This document shows, in pieces, positions 31,411 through 40,572 of a stretch of DNA of 64,000 nucleotides. The notes beneath the pieces are model-generated. The model did not search any database. It saw only the letters and a list, made by a program, of their open reading frames with translations, and was not told the DNA's origin. The stretch lies in contig NZ_JAJAVQ010000001.1 of NCBI RefSeq assembly GCF_020531985.1, positions 620,001 through 684,000 on the forward strand. Reading direction: 5' to 3'. Origin of the DNA: Rheinheimera aquimaris (lineage in GTDB: Bacteria; Pseudomonadota; Gammaproteobacteria; Enterobacterales; Alteromonadaceae). Each line of letters starts with the position of its first letter. The first letter of the stretch is position 1. The position numbers were made by a program, and so were the translations under genes.

Positions 31411-32439
31411 TTATCCAGCCTTATCTAAGCTTGTTGCCGGGCAACAGTCAGGGTTGTCCTGTAGCATAAACTTCTGCCGGTACTGGCTTGGGCTTAACTC
31501 GGTGTAGTTCAGAAACAATTTGCGAAATGAGCTCATATCTTCATAGCCTACCTGCAGCACTATCTGTTCTACCGGCAGATTGGTGGTTTCCAGCAGGCGC
31601 TTGGCCTGCTCTACCCTAAGCCGCTGCAGATAATTTAGCGGTGTATCGTTCAGGGCGGCTTTAAAGCGGCGCAGCAATGTGCGCTTGGTTAAATGAAATT
31701 GTGCCGCCAGAGCTTCCAGCGCAAAAGGCTCTGCCAGCGATTTGAGCAGGTGTTTTTGCACCTGAGCAATCAGTAAGTCGGTATGCGGCTGCCCGACGGA
31801 TAAATCCATATAAGGTATTTGCGAGCTGCGGTTAGGATCTGTCAGCATGATTTTGCCAATCTGCCGGGCAAACTGTTCGCCAACCAAACGCTCTGTTAAA
31901 GCCAGGCATAAATTCATAAAAGCAGTCGTCGCACCGGCCGTTAGCAGATTGCCATCCTGCACCAGCAGTTTATTCAACTGTAAATGCACATTGGGGTATA
32001 GGCTTTGAAATACGTCTTTGAAAAACCAGCTCGATGTCGCGCTTTTATGCTCAAGCAAGCCGCTGCCCGCCAGGATGAAGGTACCGGTGCAATGTGCAGC
32101 TATCAGGCTACCCTGCGCCTGAGCCTGCGCTAAACCAGCAAAGTAAACCGAAGATTGCTGAGCCAAAGTGCTCAGCTGCGCCCGGCTATAGGCATAGGCC
32201 GCAGGCAGAATAAGCACGTCAGCGCTTTGCCAGTTATGTGGTTGCACATCAAGCGTAACGCCCTGCTTCAATATCAGCGGTTTACCGTCAGGCGATACCA
32301 GATAACAGTGAAATAACGGCGCGGCCTGCTCACCTTGCTGATAACGCCACAGCACGTTGCAATACTCAAAAAAATCCAGCAAGCCGAACAGATCACTGCT
32401 GATACTGCTGTTTGTCGCCAGGACGGCTATTTGTTTCAT
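31411..32439 (-). CDS. GlxA-type transcriptional regulator (DJ-1/PfpI domain plus AraC HTH)
   Basis: 342 residues. The N-terminal half is a DJ-1/PfpI-like domain (about 3-190) with AAHCTGTFILAGSGLL near 113 at the nucleophile elbow. The C-terminal half holds a double HTH of AraC type (LAAQFHLTKRTLLRRFKAAL near 245, and IVLQVGYEDMSSFRKLF near 295). Such regulators often control catabolism of amines or amides. It is divergent from a small membrane protein gene. Confidence 0.92.
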   Translation of the reverse strand: MKQIAVLATNSSISSDLFGLLDFFEYCNVLWRYQQGEQAAPLFHCYLVSPDGKPLILKQGVTLDVQPHNWQSADVLILPAAYAYSRAQLSTLAQQSSVYFAGLAQAQAQGSLIAAHCTGTFILAGSGLLEHKSATSSWFFKDVFQSLYPNVHLQLNKLLVQDGNLLTAGATTAFMNLCLALTERLVGEQFARQIGKIMLTDPNRSSQIPYMDLSVGQPHTDLLIAQVQKHLLKSLAEPFALEALAAQFHLTKRTLLRRFKAALNDTPLNYLQRLRVEQAKRLLETTNLPVEQIVLQVGYEDMSSFRKLFLNYTELSPSQYRQKFMLQDNPDCCPATSLDKAG

Positions 32440-32571
32440 GGTTTTTCCTGTTTACGCTGACTACAACAGCTTTGTCACTATCCACCTTATTTTTATCAAT
32501 AGTGACACTGCTATCAGGGTTTAGCAAGTTTTACACTGCAACCGTAGCATCAACATAACGCAGGAGGCAGT

Positions 32572-32766
32572 ATGAGTAAGTTAAACAAAAAATGGCCGGC
32601 AATCGCTGTCTGGCTGAGCAGTTGGCTGGTGATTTTCTGGATAAACTTTGCGGCAGAATTGTCATTAATGATGCATTTATTTGCCGTACCGGTGCTACTG
32701 ATTTGCACGGCAATAGGTGCCGGGCAAATACTGGAAGGCTCAGATCCCCGCCACAGCGGTGACTGA
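32572..32766 (+). CDS. small membrane protein upstream of a CbiM-like permease
   Basis: 64 residues with two hydrophobic helices (about 9-30 and 34-51). GGAGGCAGT precedes the ATG, a strong ribosome site. No recognised family. It is followed 43 bases later by the CbiM-like gene on the same strand, so the two may form one transport unit, though small subunits of known ECF/Cbi systems (CbiN) are not clearly matched. Confidence 0.65.
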   Translation: MSKLNKKWPAIAVWLSSWLVIFWINFAAELSLMMHLFAVPVLLICTAIGAGQILEGSDPRHSGD

Positions 32767-32809
32767 ACAGCAATACACCGTTATACTGGCGCCAAACTGA
32801 CGGCATAAG

Positions 32810-33469
32810 ATGAACACCATCATGACAAGCTGGCAAATCTGCGGAGCGCTTATCACGCTGGCGCTGCTGTGGTATTACTTTCCGCGTGAGTTTATTCCTA
32901 AATTGCTGGCCGAGCCGGGCTATCAGCATCTGGTGCTGGCATCCGCTGTCGCGCTCAGTTTATTCTGGAGTGTGCAGGCAGGTATAAAAGAAGGCCTTAA
33001 CCTGCATTTTCTGCTGGTTACTACGGTAGTGTTGTGCCACGGCTGGCGTATTGCTATCTGGCTCTGTTTGCTGCCTATGTTGCTGCTGATTGGTTTTGGC
33101 AAGCTGGCATGGCAGGACAGTGGTTTATATGCACTGTGCAGTTTTATCTTGCCGGGCCTGTTTAGCTATACGCTGTTTCTGGCCAGTTACCGCTACCTGA
33201 GCCGGCATTTATTCATCTATATTTTTGTCGCGGGCTTTATTACTGCGGCGCTTACTATCGTATTGCAAATCAGCCTGACATCGCTCTGGTTTGGTCTGGA
33301 GGGTCGCTACAGCTGGCAAATTATTATTGATAACTACTGGCAGCTGGCACTGCTGATCTGGTTTCCCGAGGCGCTGCTTAACGGCAGTGCTATCACCTTG
33401 ATGGCTATTTACCGCCCGCACTGGTTGCGCACTTTCTATGACAGGGAATACTTATCTCCCGACAGATAA
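32810..33469 (+). CDS. energy-coupling factor (CbiM-like) membrane permease
   Basis: 219 residues (215 if the ATG at 32822 is used; neither has a strong ribosome site). Six or seven hydrophobic helices. The signatures GIKEGLNLHFLLVTTVVLCHGWR near residue 60 and LIWFPEALLNGSAITLMAIYRP near 182 match CbiM-type substrate components for cobalt/nickel uptake. No ATPase or T-component gene is near, so the ion and the energising partner are open. Confidence 0.75.
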   Translation: MNTIMTSWQICGALITLALLWYYFPREFIPKLLAEPGYQHLVLASAVALSLFWSVQAGIKEGLNLHFLLVTTVVLCHGWRIAIWLCLLPMLLLIGFGKLAWQDSGLYALCSFILPGLFSYTLFLASYRYLSRHLFIYIFVAGFITAALTIVLQISLTSLWFGLEGRYSWQIIIDNYWQLALLIWFPEALLNGSAITLMAIYRPHWLRTFYDREYLSPDR

Positions 33470-33476
33470 ATGCGTA

Positions 33477-33500
33477 ACGGGCAGCACGCATGCTGCCCGT
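33477..33500. terminator. bidirectional terminator-like hairpin
   Basis: ACGGGCAGC pairs perfectly with GCTGCCCGT across a six-base loop, between the convergent CbiM-like gene and the M49-like gene. A TTATTTT run follows about 10 bases later on the plus strand. Confidence 0.65.
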
Positions 33501-33509
33501 ACACTGTGC

Positions 33510-35204
33510 TTATTTTAAACCGAGCACCTCTTTACCCTGGTTAAACACCACATCAACCGGTATATCGGCAGCCGCCAAACGAGCCAGATCTGCAGAGAGT
33601 TGCGGTTTAATCACACCTTTATCCGCTACCAGTGCGGCAACGCCGTCGTAATTACCATCGCCTTGCAGTGTTAGGATCAGCTCAGATAACGACGCCATAG
33701 CCGCCTGCATTTTCGGATAATCCACCTGATAGGTGCCATCGTCGTTACGGACAAAAGCGCCCTGTTCGGCAAAATAATTAAAGCGAATCATATTGGCTTT
33801 ACCATGCGCGCTGGAGGCACCAAAACGCACCGAACGGAAAATACCTGCCATAAAGGTGGTGTAATAATCTTCCAGCTCACCCTCATCCAGCATACCCTGC
33901 TGTTTTAGCTGGGTAATCATATACAGGCCTAGAATATCGGCTTTGCCTTCTTCCAACGCTGAAGCATGTTCTTTTAACGCCTGACGTACAGAGCCTTTAT
34001 CATTAATGGTATTTTTGATGCCCAGCCCATGTGCTACTTCATGGAACATAGTGTTGTTAAAAAATGCATTAAAGGTGACATGCTTGCGCTGCTCAGGTGC
34101 GATCAGTAAATCTGCAATAGGCAGCATAATATGGTCAAATTTGGCCTGCATAGCGTTTTTAAGCTGTAAACGGCGGGTGCCTTTTTCCAACTGTACCTGC
34201 TCATCATTTGGCAGGTTTATCGCAATGGTTTTAGAGCCGGCATTCGAGTGGCCCGCGTAGTAAATGACATCATAAGCATTTAAGTCGGCGTCTGACCCCG
34301 GTGTTTCAGCTTTATACGCGTCGGCTACCGGTAACCCCTTTTGCAGCGCCGGTAAAGTGGCTGCATACTTCGCCAGTTTTTCGCTCCAGCTTAAATCTTT
34401 TACCAGTACATAGGCTTCAAACGCGGCACGGTAACCAAACAGCTGATCTTCGTAGGTTTCTATCGGGCCAATCACCAATTCAATCGGGTTATTTTTCATC
34501 GCCATCCAGGCAAAATCTGATGGCTGATAGTTGTCTGTCAGTAACGCCTGCGCCCGCAGTTTAAGATATTCGGCAAACTCTTTGTCTTCGGCCAGTACTG
34601 AGGCTTCTGTCAGCAGTTTCGCAGCGGCTTCCAGCTCTGTTTTGTATTGCACGGAATAAGGTATGGTATGCAGCTTACCTTCGCTGTCGCGGCGTATTAC
34701 CGAATACAGCCCGGTTTTGTCGCTAAGCTCTGCTGTTTCAAACTCCTGTTTGGTCATATCAGCAGGATAAAACTGTGCCCCGGCAGGTTTTTCAGCATAG
34801 CCGCTAAGAAACGGCTCATCGCCTTTTAATCTGTCCCACGGCCCATAGTTGATATCAGCAAAAGTGCGTACTTTACCTTCTGGCAGTTTCGCCAGAAATG
34901 CCGCTTTCTCTTCTCCAAAAGCCTGCTGCCAGAACAGATCGTCCATAATCTTACTGGCATCGATCAGTTTACTCAGCATAGTACGCTGATTATCGTTAAG
35001 CACGGATAAATCCGCCGTTAAATCAACACTGCGGTAAATATCCAGCCGCTTTTCAAATGCTGGCAACAAGCTTACCGTTGCCATTGTTTCAGCTGCTTTA
35101 GCGTCAGAATTTGCTGATGTTGTAGAAGACGTGTTGTCTGCCGGAGAGCAGGCGCTTAGCACACCGGCAAAAGCCAGTGCCAGATAAAGGGCGTTATAAC
35201 GCAT
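33510..35204 (-). CDS. M49-like (dipeptidyl-peptidase III-related) zinc peptidase, lipoprotein
   Basis: 564 residues. A lipobox ends the signal peptide (GVLSAC, Cys at 19), so it is a lipoprotein. The zinc site is HEVAH near residue 387, with the third ligand likely in EEGKAD near 419, the counterpart of EECRAD in dipeptidyl-peptidase III. In classic M49 enzymes the first motif is HExxGH with one extra residue; here it is HExxH. It probably trims peptides in the periplasm. Alone on the minus strand. Confidence 0.8.
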   Translation of the reverse strand: MRYNALYLALAFAGVLSACSPADNTSSTTSANSDAKAAETMATVSLLPAFEKRLDIYRSVDLTADLSVLNDNQRTMLSKLIDASKIMDDLFWQQAFGEEKAAFLAKLPEGKVRTFADINYGPWDRLKGDEPFLSGYAEKPAGAQFYPADMTKQEFETAELSDKTGLYSVIRRDSEGKLHTIPYSVQYKTELEAAAKLLTEASVLAEDKEFAEYLKLRAQALLTDNYQPSDFAWMAMKNNPIELVIGPIETYEDQLFGYRAAFEAYVLVKDLSWSEKLAKYAATLPALQKGLPVADAYKAETPGSDADLNAYDVIYYAGHSNAGSKTIAINLPNDEQVQLEKGTRRLQLKNAMQAKFDHIMLPIADLLIAPEQRKHVTFNAFFNNTMFHEVAHGLGIKNTINDKGSVRQALKEHASALEEGKADILGLYMITQLKQQGMLDEGELEDYYTTFMAGIFRSVRFGASSAHGKANMIRFNYFAEQGAFVRNDDGTYQVDYPKMQAAMASLSELILTLQGDGNYDGVAALVADKGVIKPQLSADLARLAAADIPVDVVFNQGKEVLGLK

Positions 35205-35318
35205 AGTAGGATCCTGTTTTAGTTGTGCAACATGTTGCTGAACGGATACAGGGTAGAAAAAGCACGCCGGCAGTTCAATAGCACTGTGACGGAAATACCT
35301 AAGAAAGCTGCCATAAAC

Positions 35319-35348
35319 AAAAAAGCGAAGCCTGAGCTTCGCTTTTTT
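35319..35348. terminator. bidirectional terminator
   Basis: AAAAAAGCGAAGC pairs with GCTTCGCTTTTTT across CTGA, with T-runs on both strands. It ends the minus-strand DUF4870 transcript just after its stop at 35361. Confidence 0.92.
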
Positions 35349-35360
35349 ATAAAAAACAGT

Positions 35361-35711
35361 TTAGAACATCCAGGTTTTTTCGTCCTGCACGGGCTGTTGC
35401 AGTTCAAGCTGCTTCAGGCCTTTTACGCAGCGGATAATCAACCAGACGATCCAGAACAGATAGACCAGCCAGCCAATCATGACGACCAGTAAAATACCGC
35501 CAACGATCATGAACAGCAGCCCCATCCAGAACGTGCGGATCTGAAAGCGATAATGGCTTTGCAGCCACTCCGGGCCATCGTCTTTATTCACATAAGCGAC
35601 AATAACACCAATAATACCGGTGATACCAAACACCAAACCAACCAAGTACAGAATATACACCAACTTCGCGGTAGAGCTGTTTACTACCGGTGCCGCATTA
35701 ATGTCATTCAT
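35361..35711 (-). CDS. DUF4870 family membrane protein
   Basis: 116 residues with three hydrophobic helices. The family pattern is clear: VYILYLVGLVFGITGIIGV near residue 18, then WLQSHYRFQIRTFWMGLL near 49, and VWLIIRCVKGLKQL near 88. Function unknown. Stand-alone gene with its own terminator. Confidence 0.85.
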   Translation of the reverse strand: MNDINAAPVVNSSTAKLVYILYLVGLVFGITGIIGVIVAYVNKDDGPEWLQSHYRFQIRTFWMGLLFMIVGGILLVVMIGWLVYLFWIVWLIIRCVKGLKQLELQQPVQDEKTWMF

Positions 35712-35849
35712 GACGCATTCTCCTTTACTACTATTATTGTTTTATTAAAACTGCTGCCGATTCAATGTTACGCTGACACAACAGTTTCATAAAGCAACAT
35801 AACTGCAAAGTAAATAACAATCAATGGCTTCGGATACTAGTCTTGCAAT

Positions 35850-36428
35850 TTAGCTCAGTGCAGCAAGCTGGTCAGAGCAGATTATGTAAATTCCTAACAC
35901 AATAAACAGCGTACAAGCTGACCATCTGGCCCACTTAAGTGAGATTTTTTGCATCAGCCAGCTACCCGCATAAACCACAGGGACATTCGCGGCCAACATG
36001 CCCAGTGTCGTGCCAACGATGACCCACCACACAGCCTGTTCAAAACTGGCGGCAAGAATAACGGTAGCGATCTGAGTCTTGTCACCAATCTCAGCCAGAA
36101 AAAACAACATGCAGCTGGCAGCAAAAGCACCATAACGCAGCATACCATTGTCTTCACTGTCATCTTTGTCCGGGATCAGTAACCAAAGCGCTACCGCGAT
36201 AAAACTGCCACCAAGCAACATGTTGTGCCAACCGTGGGGAATAAACTGCGCAACCCAGACACCTAGCCAGGCTGATGCCGCATGATTGAGCAAGGTAGCA
36301 ACCAAAATGCCAGCAACGATAGCGCCTCTGGCACGAAAACGGGCGGCCAGAAACAACGACAACAACTGGGTTTTGTCGCCAATTTCGGCAACCGCAACAG
36401 CAGTAAAAGAAGAGATAAACGCGTCCAT
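35850..36428 (-). CDS. GDT1/TMEM165 (UPF0016) family manganese exporter
   Basis: 192 residues with six transmembrane helices. The signature E-x-G-D-K-T occurs twice, in EIGDKTQLLSLFLAARFR near residue 16 and EIGDKTQIATVILAA near 112, the inverted-repeat design of the family. Bacterial members such as MneA of Vibrio export Mn2+. The gene is preceded by a yybP-ykoY (manganese-sensing) riboswitch, which supports a manganese role. Confidence 0.92.
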   Translation of the reverse strand: MDAFISSFTAVAVAEIGDKTQLLSLFLAARFRARGAIVAGILVATLLNHAASAWLGVWVAQFIPHGWHNMLLGGSFIAVALWLLIPDKDDSEDNGMLRYGAFAASCMLFFLAEIGDKTQIATVILAASFEQAVWWVIVGTTLGMLAANVPVVYAGSWLMQKISLKWARWSACTLFIVLGIYIICSDQLAALS

Positions 36429-36608
36429 AATACAACCTTAGCGGGAATAAACATAAGACATAAACCAGCTCCCGCTATGGACCGGTATTATGTCTTAAGT
36501 CTCATCAATTCAGCGGGCGCTGAACGATACGGCCATGTGCAATGCGGCACAAGTATGTTGACCGTAGCGCGGCTGCATCAAACAGCCGCAGATTACTCCC
36601 TTAAGGAC
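36429..36608 (-). promoter_or_regulatory. yybP-ykoY (Mn2+) riboswitch upstream of the GDT1 gene
   Basis: On the minus strand, GTC-C-TTAAG (36608-36600) pairs with CTTAAGAC (36499-36492) as the closing stem. The conserved loop GGGAGTA (36600-36594) and GGTCAACATAC (about 36563-36553) lie inside, as in the yybP-ykoY family. Downstream, TAAGACATAA (36497-36488) pairs perfectly with TTATGTCTTA (36463-36454), which would compete with the closing stem. TAGCGGGA (36477-36470) can pair with TCCCGCTA (36446-36439) immediately before the AAGG ribosome site. Control is therefore probably at translation start. The sensed ion is known from the family, not measured here. Confidence 0.87.
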
Positions 36609-36640
36609 GGCGGGCAGTCTAGCGTAAAACCTTGCGCAGC

Positions 36641-37504
36641 TCAAGGACGCCTTAAATAGAATGCTGCAGGATTAAACAGATACAGTACAGCGTCAGCAAA
36701 CTCGCGCCGCCAGAACGCTTCGTTATGCTCACCCGCAACAACCTTAATTGCAAGCTGTTGTGGCTCCAGGCCTTGCTGTTGCAGCAGATGAGCCATTTTC
36801 AGCATATTGCCAACCATCTCACTGCCTTCCTGCCGCCCCATCAGCAACATAATTCGGCTGTCTGCAGGCAGAGTGCTGCTGTTAGTTTGCTCAAACACTT
36901 GTTCGGCATACCAGTATGACGGCGAGAGGATACCCGCCCGGCCAAAAGTACCGGGCTGATTAAACACCGCATAGTGGCTGATTAAACCGCCCATACTGCT
37001 ACCCATAATGCCAGTGAAGGCTGGCCCTGGCAGGGTACGGTAGTGTGAGTCAATATAAGGCTTTACCACGCTACGGATAAAACCGGTGTACTCGTGTCCC
37101 TCTGCACGGCCAAAGCGGGGATGATCCCAGCCGCTGTATTCCGTCATCCGGTGGCGGCCATCGTTATCTATTGCTACCACTATCAGGTCCAGCCAACCTT
37201 GCTCTGATAGCAAATTAAGGGTTTCATCTACCCCCCACTCGCCGGCATAGGCAGTAGCATCATCAAAGATGTTCTGGCCATCATGCATATACAGCACAGG
37301 ATAATGCTTGGTACTGTGCTGATAATGTGGTGGCAGGTACAGCCATATTTGGCGGTCCCGGTTAAGCCCGGCTATCGTGAAGTGCTGAGGCAGTACACTT
37401 ACATTAGCCTGCGCAGTGGATACTTTTTCCGGCTCAAGTAATACTGCCCAGGCAGAACAACTGCTTAGCAATGCCAGTAATAATCCCAGCAGGCGGCAGT
37501 TCAT
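36641..37504 (-). CDS. esterase-family alpha/beta hydrolase, exported
   Basis: 287 residues. A signal peptide (GLLLALLSSCSAWA) precedes an esterase D/Fes-like fold with YLPPHYQ near residue 55, VLYMHDGQNIF near 70, the nucleophile elbow GSSMGG near 168, and a C-terminal His in GEHNEAFWRREF near 262. The ATG overlaps the end of the RND pump gene by four bases, so it is translated with the efflux operon. The substrate is unknown; a link to the exported compound is possible. Confidence 0.85.
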   Translation of the reverse strand: MNCRLLGLLLALLSSCSAWAVLLEPEKVSTAQANVSVLPQHFTIAGLNRDRQIWLYLPPHYQHSTKHYPVLYMHDGQNIFDDATAYAGEWGVDETLNLLSEQGWLDLIVVAIDNDGRHRMTEYSGWDHPRFGRAEGHEYTGFIRSVVKPYIDSHYRTLPGPAFTGIMGSSMGGLISHYAVFNQPGTFGRAGILSPSYWYAEQVFEQTNSSTLPADSRIMLLMGRQEGSEMVGNMLKMAHLLQQQGLEPQQLAIKVVAGEHNEAFWRREFADAVLYLFNPAAFYLRRP

Positions 37505-40500
37505 ACTGAGTCACCCCGTGTTTTTAGCACTTTGTCAGCATAGCGCACCGACTGCTGGCGCCAGTTGGTCCAGCCACTAATCAGGTTAACCAGACCCCAG
37601 TAAGTCAGCGGCACCAGTACCAGACTAGTCAGGGTAGAAAACAACAGGCCACCGATAATAGCAATGGCCATAGGTGCATAGCTTGGGCCGTCACCGCCAA
37701 TTTGCGTACCGCCTAATGCCAAAGGCAGCAGCCCCAGCACGGTTGTCGCAACCGTCATCAGTATGGGCCGCAGCCGCGACTCACTGGCATGGATAATCAA
37801 TTCACGCAGTGACGCATCAGGTTGCTCCTGCCGGTCCTGATTGATCCGGTCAACCAGCACTATGCCGTTGTTTACCACTATGCCCATCAACACCAGCATG
37901 CCTATCATGCCCATAATGCCCATGCTGGTGCCGGTGAACATAAAGGTCCAGAACACCCCGACCAGCGAGAACAACAGTGAACCTATAACTGCTGTCGGCA
38001 GCAATAATGATTCAAACAACGCCGCCATCACGATATAAATCATGGCCACAGCAAGCAGCATATTTACCATCATCACCTGCTGAGACTCGTCCTGACGCTG
38101 AAAACTACCCTGAAATGACCAGCGATAACCAGACGGTAACGCCAACTGGTCCATCACTTTTTTAATGTCTTCCCGCGCACTGTCCATGGTGTAATCTTTT
38201 GCCAGATTCATGCGTATCGCGATACCAGTCTGACGGTCAAAACGGCGGATCTGATCCAGCCTTGGCGCTGTTTTTATGTCGGCCAGCTGCTGCAGGCTGA
38301 TCACTACGCCATCTTTATTCAGGATCGGCAGGGCTGACAACTCTGCCAGCGAATGACTGACTTTTTCATCGTACAGTACCCGCATTAACAGCTCGCCCTG
38401 CTCTAAGGTTCTGAAAGTGCGTAAGTTGGTGCCACGCAATGCCAGTGATACAGCGCCGGCAACCTGCTGTGCAGATAACCCCTGCCGCTGCAGTTGATCC
38501 AGTTTTAATGTGATTTGGATCTCCTGCTGACCATGAGCAATTTCTGAGCTGACATCCTCTAGCCCTTTAATGGCTGACAGCATAGGTTCAATTTCCGTGG
38601 CCAAATCCAGCAACACCTCGGTAGAGCTGCCGAGTAAATGCACCTGTAAACCGCCGTTGTTTCCCCAGCCAAAAGACGGTTTTGAACGCACCAGCGCCGG
38701 CCAGTCCTTACGGATAGCTTCTTTCAGCTGCAGCATCGGCTGGCTAAGCTGCTCTTTTAAAATAATGATAGAAATAGCATGACCGGAGCGGTAATAACTG
38801 TATACCGACTCTATGTCGAACTTATCTTTGTTCGCGTACAGATAGTGCTCCATTGCACTGACTTCTTCTTCAACTTCGGCAATAGCATAGTTACCCTGCA
38901 CATTGTAATTAAGAAAAATCCGGTCCCGGTCTTCATTGTCTTCGTCACCGCCCGACACAGCGCCCATCGGAATGACAATACTGCCAAGCAGCAGTACTGC
39001 AACAAAAGCTGACCAACGCGGGTGATACATCACCCAACCTAAAACACGGCGATAATTAGCTTCAAACACGCCTGATTTCTGCTCTTTGACCGGCTGCACC
39101 TTCAAACCGGTAGTTAACAAAGGGATAAGCGTCAGCGCCATTAACAGACTGACCGCCAGGCACAGACAAATTGCGATCGCGACGTGCTCAAGAAAAATAG
39201 TCAACTCCATCTTCTGACCAACTATATTAGGTAAAAACACGATCGCTGTAGTCGCAGTACCTGCAACAACCGCCAGACTGACGCGGCGTACACCACGGGC
39301 TGTAGCGGCCTTTACATCACCACCCAGCGCACGCTCACGGAAAATACTTTCCGTCACCACCACAGCGTTATCCACCAGCATACCGATGGCCAGCATCAGC
39401 CCCATCATGCTGAGGATATTCAGGCTGTAATTCATAAAATACATAAGCCCCAGAGCTATGCAGATAGACACAGGCACAGCCAGCACCACTACCATAGTGG
39501 TGCCAAAATGGCGTAAGAACAGATACAACACGGCAAAAGACAATAACGCGCCTATACCACCGGCACTTAACAAGTCGGCCAGTGAGGTGGTAACGCCTTT
39601 GGCAGTGTCGTCCATGATGTACAGGCTGATCCCGTTAAACGCCGGATCATTGTCGGCAGCCTCAACTACCGCCAGTGCAGCACGGGCAACTTCAACCAGG
39701 TTCGCGCCTGATTCTTTAAATACGTTCATGCCCACTGCGTAGCTTTGATCCAGATGACGGCCATCTTCACGTTTGGGCAGTTCAAGCTGCACGGTTGCAA
39801 CTTCACGCAAGCTTAATCCAGGCCGGATAGGCAGCGATGCTATCTCTTCCAGCTCTCGATACTCACCAACCGGTTTTACCAGTATGCTGTTCTGACTATT
39901 ACGCAGCTCCCCCGCTGTCATAGCAAAATTATTACTTTGCAACATACTGACTATAGTGGTGGCATCAATGTTAAGCGCGCGCATTTTATCCGGGTCCAAC
40001 CGGATCACAACCTGGCGCTTTTCAACACCATACAGCTCAACTTTTGATACACCTGCTACTCGTTCCAGCGGCCGTTTAATCTGCCGCTCCAGCAAGTCGT
40101 ACGCCATCGCTAAATCGCGCTCGCTTGAGATCCTAAGCTGAAAGATCGGCATATCATTGGTGTTGAACTGAAACACCAGCACGCGTTCCACATCTTTAGG
40201 TAACAGATGGCGGATGCTGTCCAGCCGCTCACGCACTTCGATACTCTTGCTGTTAATGTTCTCTTCCCAGTTAAACTCCAGCGAGATTTCCGCACTGTTC
40301 TCATTTGACCAGGAGCGCATTTCCTTCACACCGGTGACGGTTGCCAGCGCCTCTTCTACCGGACGGGTGATCAAGCGCTCAATTTCAGTCGGTGTCGCGT
40401 TATTATAGGGCACATTAATGAAAATCTGCGGTATATCAATGCCGGGGAATTTCTCCAGTGGCAGCATACGGCTGGCAATAATGCCAAACACCAGCATCGA

Positions 40501-40572
40501 TAAAAACATCATGCAAATAGTCACAGGCCGCGTTAATGCAAACCGGGTAAGTGCCAAAGGTTGCTGACTCAT
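37501..40572 (-). CDS. RND family efflux pump, inner-membrane subunit (second of a pair)
   Basis: 1023 residues, the AcrB-type length and twelve-helix layout with two large periplasmic loops. Visible marks include FPGIDIPQIFINVPYNNATPTEIERLI near residue 40, the charged helix GMLVDNAVVVTESIFRE near 400, and LMGIVVNNGIVLVDRINQ near 905. It is proton-driven and would work with the adaptor at 44026 and an outer-membrane channel encoded elsewhere. Its start overlaps the previous pump gene by four bases (40569-40572), so the two pumps are probably made in matched amounts, as in MdtBC. Confidence 0.92.
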   Translation of the reverse strand: MSQQPLALTRFALTRPVTICMMFLSMLVFGIIASRMLPLEKFPGIDIPQIFINVPYNNATPTEIERLITRPVEEALATVTGVKEMRSWSNENSAEISLEFNWEENINSKSIEVRERLDSIRHLLPKDVERVLVFQFNTNDMPIFQLRISSERDLAMAYDLLERQIKRPLERVAGVSKVELYGVEKRQVVIRLDPDKMRALNIDATTIVSMLQSNNFAMTAGELRNSQNSILVKPVGEYRELEEIASLPIRPGLSLREVATVQLELPKREDGRHLDQSYAVGMNVFKESGANLVEVARAALAVVEAADNDPAFNGISLYIMDDTAKGVTTSLADLLSAGGIGALLSFAVLYLFLRHFGTTMVVVLAVPVSICIALGLMYFMNYSLNILSMMGLMLAIGMLVDNAVVVTESIFRERALGGDVKAATARGVRRVSLAVVAGTATTAIVFLPNIVGQKMELTIFLEHVAIAICLCLAVSLLMALTLIPLLTTGLKVQPVKEQKSGVFEANYRRVLGWVMYHPRWSAFVAVLLLGSIVIPMGAVSGGDEDNEDRDRIFLNYNVQGNYAIAEVEEEVSAMEHYLYANKDKFDIESVYSYYRSGHAISIIILKEQLSQPMLQLKEAIRKDWPALVRSKPSFGWGNNGGLQVHLLGSSTEVLLDLATEIEPMLSAIKGLEDVSSEIAHGQQEIQITLKLDQLQRQGLSAQQVAGAVSLALRGTNLRTFRTLEQGELLMRVLYDEKVSHSLAELSALPILNKDGVVISLQQLADIKTAPRLDQIRRFDRQTGIAIRMNLAKDYTMDSAREDIKKVMDQLALPSGYRWSFQGSFQRQDESQQVMMVNMLLAVAMIYIVMAALFESLLLPTAVIGSLLFSLVGVFWTFMFTGTSMGIMGMIGMLVLMGIVVNNGIVLVDRINQDRQEQPDASLRELIIHASESRLRPILMTVATTVLGLLPLALGGTQIGGDGPSYAPMAIAIIGGLLFSTLTSLVLVPLTYWGLVNLISGWTNWRQQSVRYADKVLKTRGDSV

